A stretch of DNA of 64,000 bases from Segetibacter sp. 3557_3. GTDB taxonomy: Bacteria > Bacteroidota > Bacteroidia > Chitinophagales > Chitinophagaceae. The notes beneath the pieces are model-generated. The model was not told where the DNA came from and did no database searches. It saw only the letters and a program-made list of their open reading frames with translations. Within the stretch, counting starts at the first letter, position 1, and each line of letters opens with the position of its first letter. Both the position numbers and the translations under genes were made by a program. Shown piece by piece: positions 1 to 8,758 of the stretch. The stretch spans positions 279,235 to 343,234 of the forward strand of contig NZ_SMSK01000002.1 of assembly GCF_004354985.1 (NCBI RefSeq), given 5' to 3'.

Positions 1-1
1 T

Positions 2-475
2 GAACTGCAACGTTCTATTGACGGCTTTACATTTACCCCAATTGGATTTGTGCCATCAAAGGCGCAAAACGGTAATAGCAGTGCTGCTATTCAGTACAAC
101 TTCAACGATCTCAAACCACTTGCCGCATCCAATTATTACCGGTTAAAACAGGTAGATAAAGACGGCAAATCTACCCTGAGCAATATCATCTCAATTAAGG
201 GAGCAAAGCCGGTTACAGTTAGCTTGGCCAGCATATATCCAAACCCGGTTAAGGAATCTTTAAACCTGGTAATTTCCGCTCCTTCAAACATGAGTGCCGA
301 CCTGGTTGTAACTGACCTCGCCGGAAAGGTACTTATGAAAAAGGCGGCTCAGCTAATTTCGGGTGACAACAACCTGAAGATTAGTGTAGCAAATCTTCCT
401 TCCGGCAACTACCTTGTAAAAGCCAGTTGCGCTAATGGTTGTGAAAGCGCAGTCAGAAAGTTTGTGAAAGATTAA
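2..475 (+). CDS. C-terminal part of a T9SS-exported protein (type A sorting domain)
   Basis: The reading frame is open from base 2 and ends at TAA 473-475, so 157 residues are visible and the N-terminus lies left of the window. The first part contains the stretch NYYRLKQVDKDGKSTLSN, typical of the fibronectin-like module before Bacteroidota sorting domains. The last 80 or so residues form a Por-secretion type A domain: YPNPV, then a VTDLAGKVL strand, then LPSGNYLVKA and a C-terminal VRKFVKD. Such domains direct export by the type IX secretion system and attachment to the cell surface. The catalytic or binding part of the protein is not visible, so its substrate is unknown. A strong hairpin terminator follows 20 bases downstream. 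Confidence 0.9.
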   Translation, partial: ELQRSIDGFTFTPIGFVPSKAQNGNSSAAIQYNFNDLKPLAASNYYRLKQVDKDGKSTLSNIISIKGAKPVTVSLASIYPNPVKESLNLVISAPSNMSADLVVTDLAGKVLMKKAAQLISGDNNLKISVANLPSGNYLVKASCANGCESAVRKFVKD

Positions 476-495
476 TCCTGCAATGGCTATAGCAA

Positions 496-528
496 AAGAG
501 GCTGCTTCCAAACGGAGCAGCCTCTTTC
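496..528. terminator. Bidirectional intrinsic terminator
   Basis: An 11-bp perfect stem (496-506 with 516-526) and a 9-base loop have T-rich sequence on one side and A-rich sequence on the other. It lies between the convergent T9SS gene and the anti-sigma gene and can end transcription from both. Confidence 0.85.
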
Positions 529-568
529 TATTTATGACATTGTTTCTTCTTTCTATGTACAAACCCGA

Positions 569-1012
569 TCAACCTTTTGCAACGGGATTCAGGGAACTGG
601 GGGTAATTGTTCGTTGCGTGTTTTCTTGCTGGCGGTTTGCAGGAACAGGCACCTTATTGTTTTTGTATAGATGAATAACAAAGTATCCCAGGATGCAAAT
701 GGACAGCACTACGATGATCGTGATCCAGGTATAAGGGTAGTCTTTGATCTGCCTTTTTTGCTGTTTCGACTTCCGCGCATTCAGGTGTATATGGAGGTCT
801 TTATTTAGCTGGCGAACATAGCTATTCAGGCGCTCCTTGTTGTTGAATTCCTGTAGGCCGTCAACTGCGTCGTTGACAAAAGCCGAAGATGCAATCTTTT
901 GTTCTATCCGGTGTATATCTTCATCCGGCAGATCGCCGTTAACGTACTTCAACAACTCGTCGTCATTAACCTCCTCGTCTTTACCCGATAATATGTCGTT
1001 CCAATTTGCCAT
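569..1012 (-). CDS. Putative anti-sigma factor, single-pass membrane protein
   Basis: This 147-residue protein has an acidic, soluble N-terminal half (about 1-90). One transmembrane segment lies near residues 96-116 (ITIIVVLSICILGYFVIHLY), followed by a short Asn/Gln-rich tail predicted outside the inner membrane. Its start codon overlaps the stop of the upstream ECF sigma gene in a TGATG arrangement, which implies translational coupling. Size, topology and position fit an anti-sigma factor holding its sigma factor at the membrane. No CxxC/HxxxC zinc-finger is visible, so family membership rests on context. It is short for the FecR type and lacks a recognisable periplasmic sensor domain. The alternative is an uncharacterised membrane partner of the sigma factor. 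Confidence 0.75.
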   Translation of the reverse strand: MANWNDILSGKDEEVNDDELLKYVNGDLPDEDIHRIEQKIASSAFVNDAVDGLQEFNNKERLNSYVRQLNKDLHIHLNARKSKQQKRQIKDYPYTWITIIVVLSICILGYFVIHLYKNNKVPVPANRQQENTQRTITPSSLNPVAKG

Positions 1013-1587
1013 CAGGTGCTCTTGATTTTCTTTTCTACAATGTTTTTAAGATTGCGTTTGCCATTTTGAATAAAGCTTTTTACCTGGAGCAGGTTGTACC
1101 CGGTAGTATCTGCTATTTGTTGATAGGATTGTTTTTGAAGATAGAATAAAGTTACACATTGTTTTTGCTCCTTACTCAATTCATCCAGCGACTGGGCGAT
1201 CGTATTTAGGGTATGGTCTTTTTCAAGTAGCGCGGCACGTTGTTCGAGTTGGTCCTCAGGTTCCCCGGTGATGTTTGCACTAAGCTCTACGGGTATTCGT
1301 CCATGTCGATCCCTGATCTTCATGAGGCAATAATTTTTGGCTACCATATAAAGCCAGCTTTTAAAATAATCTACCCGGTACTTTCTTACTTCGGTAATTG
1401 CTTTTAAAAAGATCTGTTGTACGCTATCCCTTGCGTCCTCCTCGTTTTTCAGGTATTTCATGCAAACACCCAATAGCAGCATGGTATAACGCTGAAGCAG
1501 GGCACCCAGCCATTGATTATCGTTGTCGGCGTAAAACCGGTCGAGCAATTCTTTATCGGTGATATTTGCTAAGGGATCTTTAACCAC
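1012..1587 (-). CDS. ECF-type RNA polymerase sigma factor
   Basis: A 191-residue protein with the two-domain layout of extracytoplasmic-function sigma factors. Region 2 (about 25-95) includes GVCMKYLKNEEDARDSVQQIF and the melting/-10 helix FKSWLYMVAKNYCLMKIRD. Region 4 (about 130-185) includes LSKEQKQCVTLFYLQKQSYQQIA and the recognition helix ending KSFIQNGKRNLK. There is no region 3, as expected. It should redirect RNA polymerase to a small regulon, probably in response to an envelope signal relayed by the overlapping membrane protein downstream. The start is the first ATG of the frame. Only about 200 bases separate it from the terminator of the next unit, so its promoter lies at 1588-1670. 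Confidence 0.93.
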   Translation of the reverse strand: MVKDPLANITDKELLDRFYADNDNQWLGALLQRYTMLLLGVCMKYLKNEEDARDSVQQIFLKAITEVRKYRVDYFKSWLYMVAKNYCLMKIRDRHGRIPVELSANITGEPEDQLEQRAALLEKDHTLNTIAQSLDELSKEQKQCVTLFYLQKQSYQQIADTTGYNLLQVKSFIQNGKRNLKNIVEKKIKST

Positions 1588-1670
1588 GCTTCAAAGTAAA
1601 TTGAATTCCACAATAGGATGCTTTCAAGCTGTTAAATCCATAAACGGTTATGCTGCAGATTAGCTGTGCA

Positions 1671-1715
1671 AAAAATTGCCCCAACGCAACAAGGTTAGGG
1701 TTGCAGATGGGGCAA
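1671..1715 (-). terminator. Intrinsic terminator of the secreted-repeat lipoprotein gene
   Basis: On the minus strand, a 7-bp outer stem (1709-1715 with 1676-1682) encloses a 5-bp inner stem (1700-1704 with 1686-1690). A T-run at 1675-1671 follows. It lies about 85 bases after the stop at 1798. Confidence 0.75.
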
Positions 1716-1797
1716 GGGCTGTTGATGATGGGAGTTGTATGCGGAACGGTGCTGTCTATCGAAGTTATTAAACGAATAGATGATTTTGGGAAGGGGT

Positions 1798-2667
1798 CTA
1801 TTTAGGAGCAGGGGTCATCCCGGCAACAATTACCGGCCAGACACCAACACTCGGTACGGTAATGCCTTTGTTGAGCCCCCGTTTCATACTGTCGAGCCCA
1901 AAGTAATATATCGGCCATCCTTTATACGTTAATTGTTTTTTGCCAAAAACATTTGCCGTTCCAAACAGTGTTTTATCAAGTGTTGATGGTACAACTACCT
2001 TGTCGGTCTCATAGATGGGCCATACGGCGTTGTTCGAAAAGTCGGCCCGTGTATACTTGTTTATGTTAAAGCTGTCTGGCTTGAATCCATAGAGGGTATT
2101 TCCTTTCTCGTCGGAGAAGTATAATGTTCTTCCTGTTCCTTCTGTATAATCGCTTTTGTAACTTTTTCCATTATTGCCCACCAATTGTGCGTTTACAAGC
2201 ATGATCGAATAATCAGGTTTGGCCACAAACCAGATATTGCCAACACCTTCGCCTTTGGTTTCGTTTACAGCTTCCCTTACGTTTACCCCATTAACAACCG
2301 GAGCATAGTAGTATAAGGGCCAACTCTTGTATGTGGTTTGTCTTGCGCCTGAACTGGTGGTAATGGTGGCAAAATCTGCAATGTTCAACCCGGTTGGAAG
2401 TTTTTCCTGGGTGAGGTTTTCACCTGCATAATAGATGGGCCAAATATTCAAACAGCCACCTGAGCAATTGGTTTTGCCATCAAAATCGTTTGAAAAGTAG
2501 TAGAGGGTATACCCAAGCGAATCACTCAGGTATGAACCCAGTGTTGGGTTCGACTTAAGTTGAATAAGCGGAGCTGTGCTCGTTGGTACGAGCCGTTCAT
2601 GTTTACAGGAGTTTGAGAATACAAGAATGGCAAGTACACATGCCTTTAACATCATGAAATTTTTCAT
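1798..2667 (-). CDS. Secreted-repeat lipoprotein (COG4315-type)
   Basis: A 289-residue protein beginning with a lipoprotein signal peptide; the lipobox SNSC places the lipidated cysteine near residue 21. The mature part carries repeats of the secreted lipoprotein repeat family (PF03640 type). Repeat-like motifs include YTLYYFSNDFDGKTNCSG with CLNIWPIYY, RTLYFSDEKGNTLYGF, and paired KSWPLYYY / KGWPIYYF ends. Proteins of this family sit on the outer or cytoplasmic membrane. Their function is not established, and roles near redox or metal-handling systems have been suggested from context. Here the gene is alone, with its own terminator, so context adds little. The frame begins with MKNFMMLKA; the first methionine gives the best signal peptide. 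Confidence 0.85.
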   Translation of the reverse strand: MKNFMMLKACVLAILVFSNSCKHERLVPTSTAPLIQLKSNPTLGSYLSDSLGYTLYYFSNDFDGKTNCSGGCLNIWPIYYAGENLTQEKLPTGLNIADFATITTSSGARQTTYKSWPLYYYAPVVNGVNVREAVNETKGEGVGNIWFVAKPDYSIMLVNAQLVGNNGKSYKSDYTEGTGRTLYFSDEKGNTLYGFKPDSFNINKYTRADFSNNAVWPIYETDKVVVPSTLDKTLFGTANVFGKKQLTYKGWPIYYFGLDSMKRGLNKGITVPSVGVWPVIVAGMTPAPK

Positions 2668-2916
2668 AAAAAGTCTTTAGTAGTTGTACCGCACTGGCTG
2701 GCAGGGGCAGGTAATTGAATTGAGAATATTGCAGTTCTGCAGCTTTTGAATACGAAGCATGAACGCTGATGGTTGCTGCAAATAGAAACAAAATCTTGAA
2801 GCTGATCTGTTGTCGTTTCCGTTTACATTGATCTATTTATCTGAAAACGGGCATGTTCACGCATTTTTTCTTTCAATTGATGCTGGTTACATTCGCAGCC
2901 TCAAAAGACTAGAGTG

Positions 2917-5151
2917 ATGAAAGAATTTGCACCTGATATTGCCCGTGAACTTAATATTAAACCACAACAGGTTGAAGCCGTTCTTAGCCTGCTGGATGAA
3001 GGTTCAACCATCCCCTTCATTGCCAGGTACCGTAAGGATAAAACCGGAAATCTTGATGAAGTTCAGATTCAACAGGTACAGGAGCAGGCAAAAGCACTTG
3101 TTGAACTCATGGAGCGTCGTGTATTCATCGAAAAAACAATCGATGAACAAGGTAATATGACCGATGAAATCCGGGCTAAATTACAAGCTGCTTTAACCAT
3201 TGCTGAACTTGAAGATATTTACCTGCCATTTAAACCGAAACGCAAGACCAAAGCACAAACCGCCCGGGAAAACGGCTTGGAGCCGCTTGCCACAATGATC
3301 CTTGAGCAGCAAAACATTGATGTTGTTGCAAAGGCAAGTGAATTCATTAACGAAAAAGTTGCGAAAGCCGATGATGCCCTGCAAGGTGCGCGGGACATTA
3401 TTGCCGAGATTGTAAACGAAGACGTGCAGGTTCGGGCAAAACTTCGCAAATTGTTTGAGCAGGAAGCCACCTTGCAAAGCAAGGTTGTGCCTGGCAAGGA
3501 AACTGAAGGCATTAAGTATAAGGACTATTTCGACTTTTCTGAACCCATTTCACGCGTTCCAAGTCACCGGATCCTGGCTGTGTTAAGAGGGTTTCTCGAA
3601 GGCTTTCTACGTATTGGCATCGGGCCTGAAGAAGACACAGCCATCGCGGGCATAGAAGAACAATTTGTTAAGGGAAGCAGCCCCTGTAATGAGCAGTTGA
3701 AGAAGGCAATCCGAGACAGCTACCGGCGGTTGCTTCAACCGGCACTCGAGAGCGAATTTAGGACAGGCTTAAAACAAAAAGGTGATGAGGACGCCATTAA
3801 TGTATTTGCTGAAAACCTCCGGCAGTTGCTGCTAAGCTCACCACTGGGTAGTAAAAGAATATTGGCTATAGATCCAGGTTATAGAACCGGGTGTAAGGTG
3901 GTATGCCTTGATGAGAAAGGGTCGCTGCAAAAAACCGGTTTGATCTTCGTACATGAAGCTAACCGGCAGCACGATGCGGAACAGACCATCAGAAATATGG
4001 TTGAAGCGTACCAGGTACAGGCATTTGCTATAGGTGATGGAACTGCTGGCAGGGAAACTGAACAATTTATTAAGAAGTTAAACCTTGGCCTGCCTGTTTT
4101 TATGGTGAATGAAGATGGTGCCTCAGTATACAGCGCATCGGAAATCGCACGTGAAGAATTTCCCGACCACGATGTAACAGTCAGGGGAAGTGTTAGTATT
4201 GGTCGAAGACTGATGGATCCGCTGGCGGAACTGGTGAAAATTGACCCAAAGAGTATCGGTGTCGGGCAATACCAGCACGATGTAAACCAATCGAGGTTAA
4301 AGGAGCGACTGGATCAAACCGTGGAAAGCTGCGTGAACCAGGTGGGGGTTAACCTTAATACAGCCAGTAAACACCTGCTGAGTTATGTTAGTGGTATTGG
4401 CAACACACTTGCCGACAACATTGTGAAGTACCGGAATGAAAACGGGGGTTTCTCAAGCCGTAAGGACCTGCTTAAGGTGCCAAGGCTCGGCGCAAAGGCT
4501 TTTGAACAATGTGCAGGCTTCCTACGAATTCCGGGCGGTAAAAACCCTCTTGATGCCAGTGCCGTTCACCCGGAAACCTATCCCCTTGTTGAGCAGATTG
4601 CCGGCGACCTGAACACGGACGTATCCCACTTAATTGGTAATGAATCCTTGATAAAGCAGGTGACTATAAAAAAGTATGTCAATGAACAATTTGGGGAACT
4701 CACGATCCGTGATATCCTGAATGAGCTTAAAAAACCTGGTCTTGATCCCAGAAGTGAGGTGCAACAGTTTGAGTTTTCGAACATCTATAAGATTGAAGAT
4801 GTTTCTGCAGGTATGATCATTCCGGGCGTGGTTACCAACATTACCCGGTTCGGTGCATTTGTCGACATTGGCGTTAAACAGGATGGGCTGGTGCACGTTT
4901 CTGAGATTGCTCACCGTTTTATTGAAGATCCAAATGAGGCATTAAAACTGGGGCAGCATGTAACCGTGAAAGTTACTGAAGTAGATGTAGCCCGTAAAAG
5001 GATTGCTTTGTCGATTAAGCAAGCTGAAGAAGCACCCCAGAAAAAAACCACTCCGGTTAAAAATGACCAGGCTCGTAAGCCAAAGGAACAGGAGAAAGCA
5101 CTGCCGATGAATGACGCCCTGGCAATGCTAAAGAAGAAGTTTGGCAAATAG
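2917..5151 (+). CDS. tex: Tex-family S1 RNA-binding transcription accessory protein
   Basis: A 744-residue protein matching Tex over its whole length. The N-terminal helical domain contains IPFIARYRKDKTGNLDE. A YqgF/RNase H-like fold (about 320-420) contains ILAIDPGYRTGCK. Helix-hairpin-helix segments (about 480-560) contain TASKHLLSYVSGIG and FSSRKDLLKVPRLG. A C-terminal S1 domain (about 635-705) contains GVVTNITRFGAFVDIGV. Tex binds nucleic acid and is linked to transcription and ribosome rescue. A lysine-rich tail follows S1. The frame opens with GTG then ATG; I take the ATG at 2917, though GTG 2914 is possible. A -7-like TACATTCG at 2888-2895 would give a leader of about 15 bases. The gene is monocistronic, with a terminator directly behind. 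Confidence 0.95.
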   Translation: MKEFAPDIARELNIKPQQVEAVLSLLDEGSTIPFIARYRKDKTGNLDEVQIQQVQEQAKALVELMERRVFIEKTIDEQGNMTDEIRAKLQAALTIAELEDIYLPFKPKRKTKAQTARENGLEPLATMILEQQNIDVVAKASEFINEKVAKADDALQGARDIIAEIVNEDVQVRAKLRKLFEQEATLQSKVVPGKETEGIKYKDYFDFSEPISRVPSHRILAVLRGFLEGFLRIGIGPEEDTAIAGIEEQFVKGSSPCNEQLKKAIRDSYRRLLQPALESEFRTGLKQKGDEDAINVFAENLRQLLLSSPLGSKRILAIDPGYRTGCKVVCLDEKGSLQKTGLIFVHEANRQHDAEQTIRNMVEAYQVQAFAIGDGTAGRETEQFIKKLNLGLPVFMVNEDGASVYSASEIAREEFPDHDVTVRGSVSIGRRLMDPLAELVKIDPKSIGVGQYQHDVNQSRLKERLDQTVESCVNQVGVNLNTASKHLLSYVSGIGNTLADNIVKYRNENGGFSSRKDLLKVPRLGAKAFEQCAGFLRIPGGKNPLDASAVHPETYPLVEQIAGDLNTDVSHLIGNESLIKQVTIKKYVNEQFGELTIRDILNELKKPGLDPRSEVQQFEFSNIYKIEDVSAGMIIPGVVTNITRFGAFVDIGVKQDGLVHVSEIAHRFIEDPNEALKLGQHVTVKVTEVDVARKRIALSIKQAEEAPQKKTTPVKNDQARKPKEQEKALPMNDALAMLKKKFGK

Positions 5152-5177
5152 CCTCGTCAAAATTTTTTTATAGCGTT

Positions 5178-5212
5178 AATACCAGTGCTTCTAAAAGGCA
5201 CTGGTATTTTTA
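5178..5212 (+). terminator. Intrinsic terminator of tex
   Basis: An 11-bp perfect stem (5178-5188 with 5198-5208), a 9-base loop and a T-rich tail, starting 27 bases after the tex stop codon. Confidence 0.88.
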
Positions 5213-5245
5213 TTTATAAGAAGAAGTACAGCTGTTAAATGAAAA

Positions 5246-5306
5246 AACACCTTTTTCAACCGTTAGTGTAACATTTACACAAAATTATTCGGTTGAAAAA
5301 GGTGTT
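5246..5306. repeat. Nested inverted repeat
   Basis: Two perfect 17-bp arms (5246-5262 and 5290-5306) surround a second perfect hairpin with arms GTGTAA and TTACAC (5266-5280). It lacks a T-run, so it is not an obvious terminator. It could be a structured RNA or a small mobile palindrome. Confidence 0.7.
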
Positions 5307-5573
5307 GGAGATAATGAAAGTAAATCGCTGAAAACCAATACCAGTAAGCGTTTGGCATTCTCTTACAGCATTTAGTGATAATTAAAAGGCCCGTAACTTG
5401 ATTTACGGCAAGAAAAATCACGGGCTACTTTTACATCACAAACAAGCAAATAACTAAGCATTCAAAATGGCAAGCAAGTCGTTAGAGGCGATGCAAGCTA
5501 AAATAAAAAGTTAAAACCCGAACAGGTTCGAATAAAAATATTTTACGATTTTCATATGGCAAGCAATCGTTAG

Positions 5574-5610
5574 AGGTCGCTCCGTTTCTACGGAGGGACC
5601 CTTTTTTTTG
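5574..5610 (+). terminator. Orphan intrinsic terminator
   Basis: The stem 5574-5584 pairs with 5591-5600 (one mismatch), with a 6-base loop followed by eight or nine T residues. It is among the strongest terminators in the window, yet no protein gene ends upstream on this strand except tex, which has its own. Confidence 0.8.
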
Positions 5611-5616
5611 GTATTG

Positions 5617-5815
5617 GTGTTGGGTATTGAGGTATTGGGTATTGAGGTATTGGGAAGAAAGTTGACTGGTTGATAAGTTGATTGGTTGATAGGTTGACTG
5701 GTTGAGAGGTTGGCTGGTTGATAAGTTGATTGGTTGGCTGGTTGATAGGTTGACTAGTTGAGAGGTTGGTAGGTTGACTAGTTGAGAGGTTGAGAAGTTG
5801 ATTGGTTGAGAGGCA
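5617..5815. repeat. Degenerate tandem repeat, GGTTGATnGGTTGAC type
   Basis: About 200 bases are built from units of roughly 10 bases, such as GGTTGATAAGTTGAT, GGTTGACTGG and GGTTGAGAGG. A shorter GAGGTATTGGGTATT tract precedes it. No reading frame uses it. The reverse complement of the same unit recurs near 63650 and 63820. Confidence 0.85.
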
Positions 5816-5929
5816 TTGAAGCCTAGGGGGTCAATTTAATAGTCGCATTTCAGATTTCTGCAACGCACCAACACGGAAGTTGCCCAATTTCCACAATTGC
5901 CATTGATGACTCCACCATTCCTTCGCTTT

Positions 5930-6168
5930 CGAATTCGCAATGCGTTCATTTGTATACGCCGATCTCCAATTTGCTATACGTTCATCCGGATTACGCTAAT
6001 CAGTCCATCCGCAATTCGCTAATCCGCAATTCGCTAATTCATAATCCACCCTTACGTCAATTATCGAATCCTCCGATCCGTCATTTTTCAATCCGCAATT
6101 CGCTTATTCGTAATCCGCCAATTCGCAATCCGCAATTCGCTAATTCGTAATCCGTCCATCCGCAATCA
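5930..6168. repeat. Degenerate tandem repeat, AATCCGCAATTCGCT type
   Basis: Variants of AATCCGCAATTCGCTAAT are repeated for more than 200 bases and reach to within two bases of the ybbP stop codon. One open frame crosses it (5950-6150), but its product is only a translation of the repeat (IRNSLIRNSLI and variants). Together with 5213-5815 this explains most of the 1-kb gap between tex and ybbP. Between the repeats (about 5816-5930) I see nothing recognisable. Confidence 0.85.
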
Positions 6169-6169
6169 C

Positions 6170-8710
6170 CTAGCTTTCCTGGCGTAGAATCTCCAGCGGT
6201 GGTTTAGATAAGATGCCCCTGCTATTAAACAAACCAATGAACATGGTAAGCAGTGCGATTGCTAGGAAAATCACCAGCAAAGGCAGCCACTCGGGTGTAT
6301 AAGAAGTTTTAAACAAATACTCAGCAAGGAGCCAGCTTCCGATTAGTGATAACAATATTCCGGTAGCCGCAGCAAGCGCACCAAGGAAAAAGTATTCCAG
6401 TGCAGTGATGAATAAGATCTGTTTTCGGCTCGCACCCAACGTTCGCAACAACACACTTTCCTGGATACGCTGGTATTTACTGATGAGCACTGATGCGATA
6501 AGTACAACCAGGCCCGTGATAATACTAAACGCGGCCATAAACCGGATCACAAAACCAATCTTGCTCAGGATTTCATCGAGTGTTTTTATTACCAGTCCAA
6601 GGTCGATGATCGAGATGTTTGGAAAATTTTGAACAACAGCCTGTTGAAAACGGGCAGAAGCCTGTTCTGTTGCTACCCGGGTGAGCAGCACAAAAAATTG
6701 TGGAGCCTGTTCAAGTACCCCTTTTGGAAATACCACGAGGAAGTTTGTTTGAATACGGTTCCAGTCTACTTCCCTAAAGCTGCCCACGATGGTCGGCACA
6801 AGTGATCCCTGAACATTAAACACCATGGTATCGCCAATACTAATGTGCTGCCGTCGCGCAAAGCCCTGCTCGAGCGATACGTAAACGGTTCCATTGTCGG
6901 CCGTTGCACTACCATGCCATTCACCTTTGGTAATCTTTTCAGACTCCGTTAATGAGTCGCGGTAGGTAACACGGTATTCACGGGTAAATGCGCGGCGTGA
7001 AAAGCTGCTGTCGCCTGAGATGGTGGCTGCCGTTTTACCGTTGTATTGCTCAAGTCGCATGTTAACGATAGGCACCTCCTGTATGATGGGCAATGCGTGT
7101 TGCCGGGCAAGTGTAATGAGGGGTTCCTTTTGGGTTTTTTGAATGTCGAATAACACCATAGTCGGCTGATTGCCGCTTGCTGACAGTGTAACCCGCTTGA
7201 GCACCAATGTTTGCACTGCAAACAGGGTACAAATGAAGGCAGTCCCCAGCCCAATGGAAACCAGTAAGATGATGGTTTGGTTGTTTGGCCGGTACAGGTT
7301 TGCCAAACCTTGTCGCCACAGATAGCTCCAGGAGACCGGGAAGAACCGCCGGACGGTCCACATGACCAAATAAGCCATGGCGGTAAGCACCAGGAAAGCA
7401 GTAATGACACCGGCCGTAAAGAATAGCGCACGTTCAATGCTTTTCAGCTGCAGGTAGCTGAATGCTACAATAAACCCGACAATCAGAAGGTACACCAACC
7501 ATTTCGCGGGATCTCGTGCAAGCTGGTTATCATTAGCGCTTATCCGCAGTGTGTTTAACGGCGATATCCTGCGCAAGGATATCAGGGGCAGCAAGGCAAA
7601 CAACACTGAAATTACCAGGCCTAATATTATTCCCTGCGTTACTGCCCGCCACGAGATACCAGTTGTAATATCAACTGCGATGAAGTCGCGCAAAACAAAA
7701 GGGAGGAACTGCTGGATGAGCGTACCCAGTGCGGCTCCGATAACCGCGCCGATTAAGCCTATTCCGGCAATCTGGATCAGGTATATCAGGAACGCCTGCC
7801 TGGCTTTCACGCCAAGACACCGGATTACCGCAATGGAAGGAATTTTTTCTTTGATGTAGATATGGATTGCGCTTGCAACACCGATGCACCCAAGCAAAAG
7901 AGCGATAAAGCCAACCAGCGACAAGAAGCTATTTAAATCGCTGAACGAACGTCCGGTATCCTCTTTTTGACTCTCGATGGTATCGAACGACAGGCTATAG
8001 TGATTAAGCCTGGGTTCAAGCCGTTCTATGAGCGCGTTCATGTTGGTGGCCTGGTCGTATTTATAGTAGAACTTATAATTTATCCGGCTGCCCGTTTGTT
8101 GAAGCCCGGTTTGCTTCATGAAGCGCAATGGTATATACACGGTTGGCGCGACTGAAGCGGAAAGGCCCGTTTGGCCTGGTGCCTTAAGCAGGGTGCCGGC
8201 GATCACAAACGTCACTTTGCCAATTTTAACTGAGTCGCCGGGTTGTGCATTGTACTGGAGCATCAGGGTTCTGTCAACGACCGCAGCCTGCGTATCTCTA
8301 AACGCCTTTCCGGCCTGGGCAGGTTCCGTTTCAAGAGATCCATAATATGGGAACTCGCCATCAATTGCTTTTACCTGCACCAGCCTTGTGCCGCTGTTTT
8401 TGGGAAAAAAGATCATGGATGCAAAACTCTCTTCGCGCGAACGCCGGTCGCCAAGGGAGTCGAGCATTTTCTTTATGGGCCCGGTAACCTGCTTGTTAGC
8501 GGTGATTTCGAGGTCTGCTCCGAGAAGACTTGCAGCCTGCTGATCTATATCCCTTCGTACGTTATCACCAAGCGAATAAATTGCTACAAGTGCCCCGATA
8601 CCCAGGATAATGGAAGATATAAACAGCAATAACCTCGACCGGTTGCGCCGGCTGTCACGCCACGCCATTTTAAAGAGCCATGGAAGGTTAAGGCCATTTG
8701 ACTTTTGCAT
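6170..8710 (-). CDS. ybbP: ABC transporter permease, YbbP/FtsX-MacB family
   Basis: An 846-residue inner-membrane protein with the duplicated FtsX layout. There is an N-terminal helix (LLLFISSIILGIGALVAIYSL, about 28-48) and a large extracytoplasmic domain (50-255). A first FtsX block of helices follows (about 265-390, LVGFIALLLGCIGVASAIHI, then IPSIAVIRCLGVKARQAF). Central helices, a second soluble domain (about 490-680) and a second FtsX block containing IQESVLLRTLGASRKQI complete it. This matches the E. coli YbbP subgroup, partner of the ATPase YbbA. The ATPase gene lies 48 bases upstream and tesA diverges from it, the same arrangement as tesA-ybbAP in gamma-proteobacteria. It probably moves lipids or lipoproteins; the substrate is unproven. 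Confidence 0.9.
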   Translation of the reverse strand: MQKSNGLNLPWLFKMAWRDSRRNRSRLLLFISSIILGIGALVAIYSLGDNVRRDIDQQAASLLGADLEITANKQVTGPIKKMLDSLGDRRSREESFASMIFFPKNSGTRLVQVKAIDGEFPYYGSLETEPAQAGKAFRDTQAAVVDRTLMLQYNAQPGDSVKIGKVTFVIAGTLLKAPGQTGLSASVAPTVYIPLRFMKQTGLQQTGSRINYKFYYKYDQATNMNALIERLEPRLNHYSLSFDTIESQKEDTGRSFSDLNSFLSLVGFIALLLGCIGVASAIHIYIKEKIPSIAVIRCLGVKARQAFLIYLIQIAGIGLIGAVIGAALGTLIQQFLPFVLRDFIAVDITTGISWRAVTQGIILGLVISVLFALLPLISLRRISPLNTLRISANDNQLARDPAKWLVYLLIVGFIVAFSYLQLKSIERALFFTAGVITAFLVLTAMAYLVMWTVRRFFPVSWSYLWRQGLANLYRPNNQTIILLVSIGLGTAFICTLFAVQTLVLKRVTLSASGNQPTMVLFDIQKTQKEPLITLARQHALPIIQEVPIVNMRLEQYNGKTAATISGDSSFSRRAFTREYRVTYRDSLTESEKITKGEWHGSATADNGTVYVSLEQGFARRQHISIGDTMVFNVQGSLVPTIVGSFREVDWNRIQTNFLVVFPKGVLEQAPQFFVLLTRVATEQASARFQQAVVQNFPNISIIDLGLVIKTLDEILSKIGFVIRFMAAFSIITGLVVLIASVLISKYQRIQESVLLRTLGASRKQILFITALEYFFLGALAAATGILLSLIGSWLLAEYLFKTSYTPEWLPLLVIFLAIALLTMFIGLFNSRGILSKPPLEILRQES

Positions 8711-8758
8711 ATGTATGTAGTAAATGTTGCAGCTAATGCTGCCGGATTTTGTTAGGTG

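Larger units (their letters stand above)
5213..5610 (+). ncRNA. Candidate structured non-coding RNA
   Basis: No credible reading frame exists here. The segment lies between the tex terminator and a second strong terminator (5574-5610) that has no gene to serve. It contains a 17-bp perfect inverted repeat (5246-5262 with 5290-5306) enclosing a 6-bp hairpin (5266-5271 with 5275-5280). It also contains a near-identical direct repeat of about 23 bases (5467-5490 and 5556-5579). The simplest reading is one or two short structured transcripts. I could not match it to tmRNA, 6S, SRP or RNase P RNA. No perfect TAnnTTTG promoter is visible, so this remains a suggestion. Confidence 0.3.

Noticed and set aside
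5950..6150. 66-residue frame (plus strand)
   Set aside because: Translation of the AATCCGCAATTCGCT tandem repeat; periodic IRNSLIRN pattern.
7551..7859. 102-residue frame antisense to ybbP, and similar antisense frames in clpB, pta and SusC
   Set aside because: Shadows of strongly coding genes; no independent start or family features.
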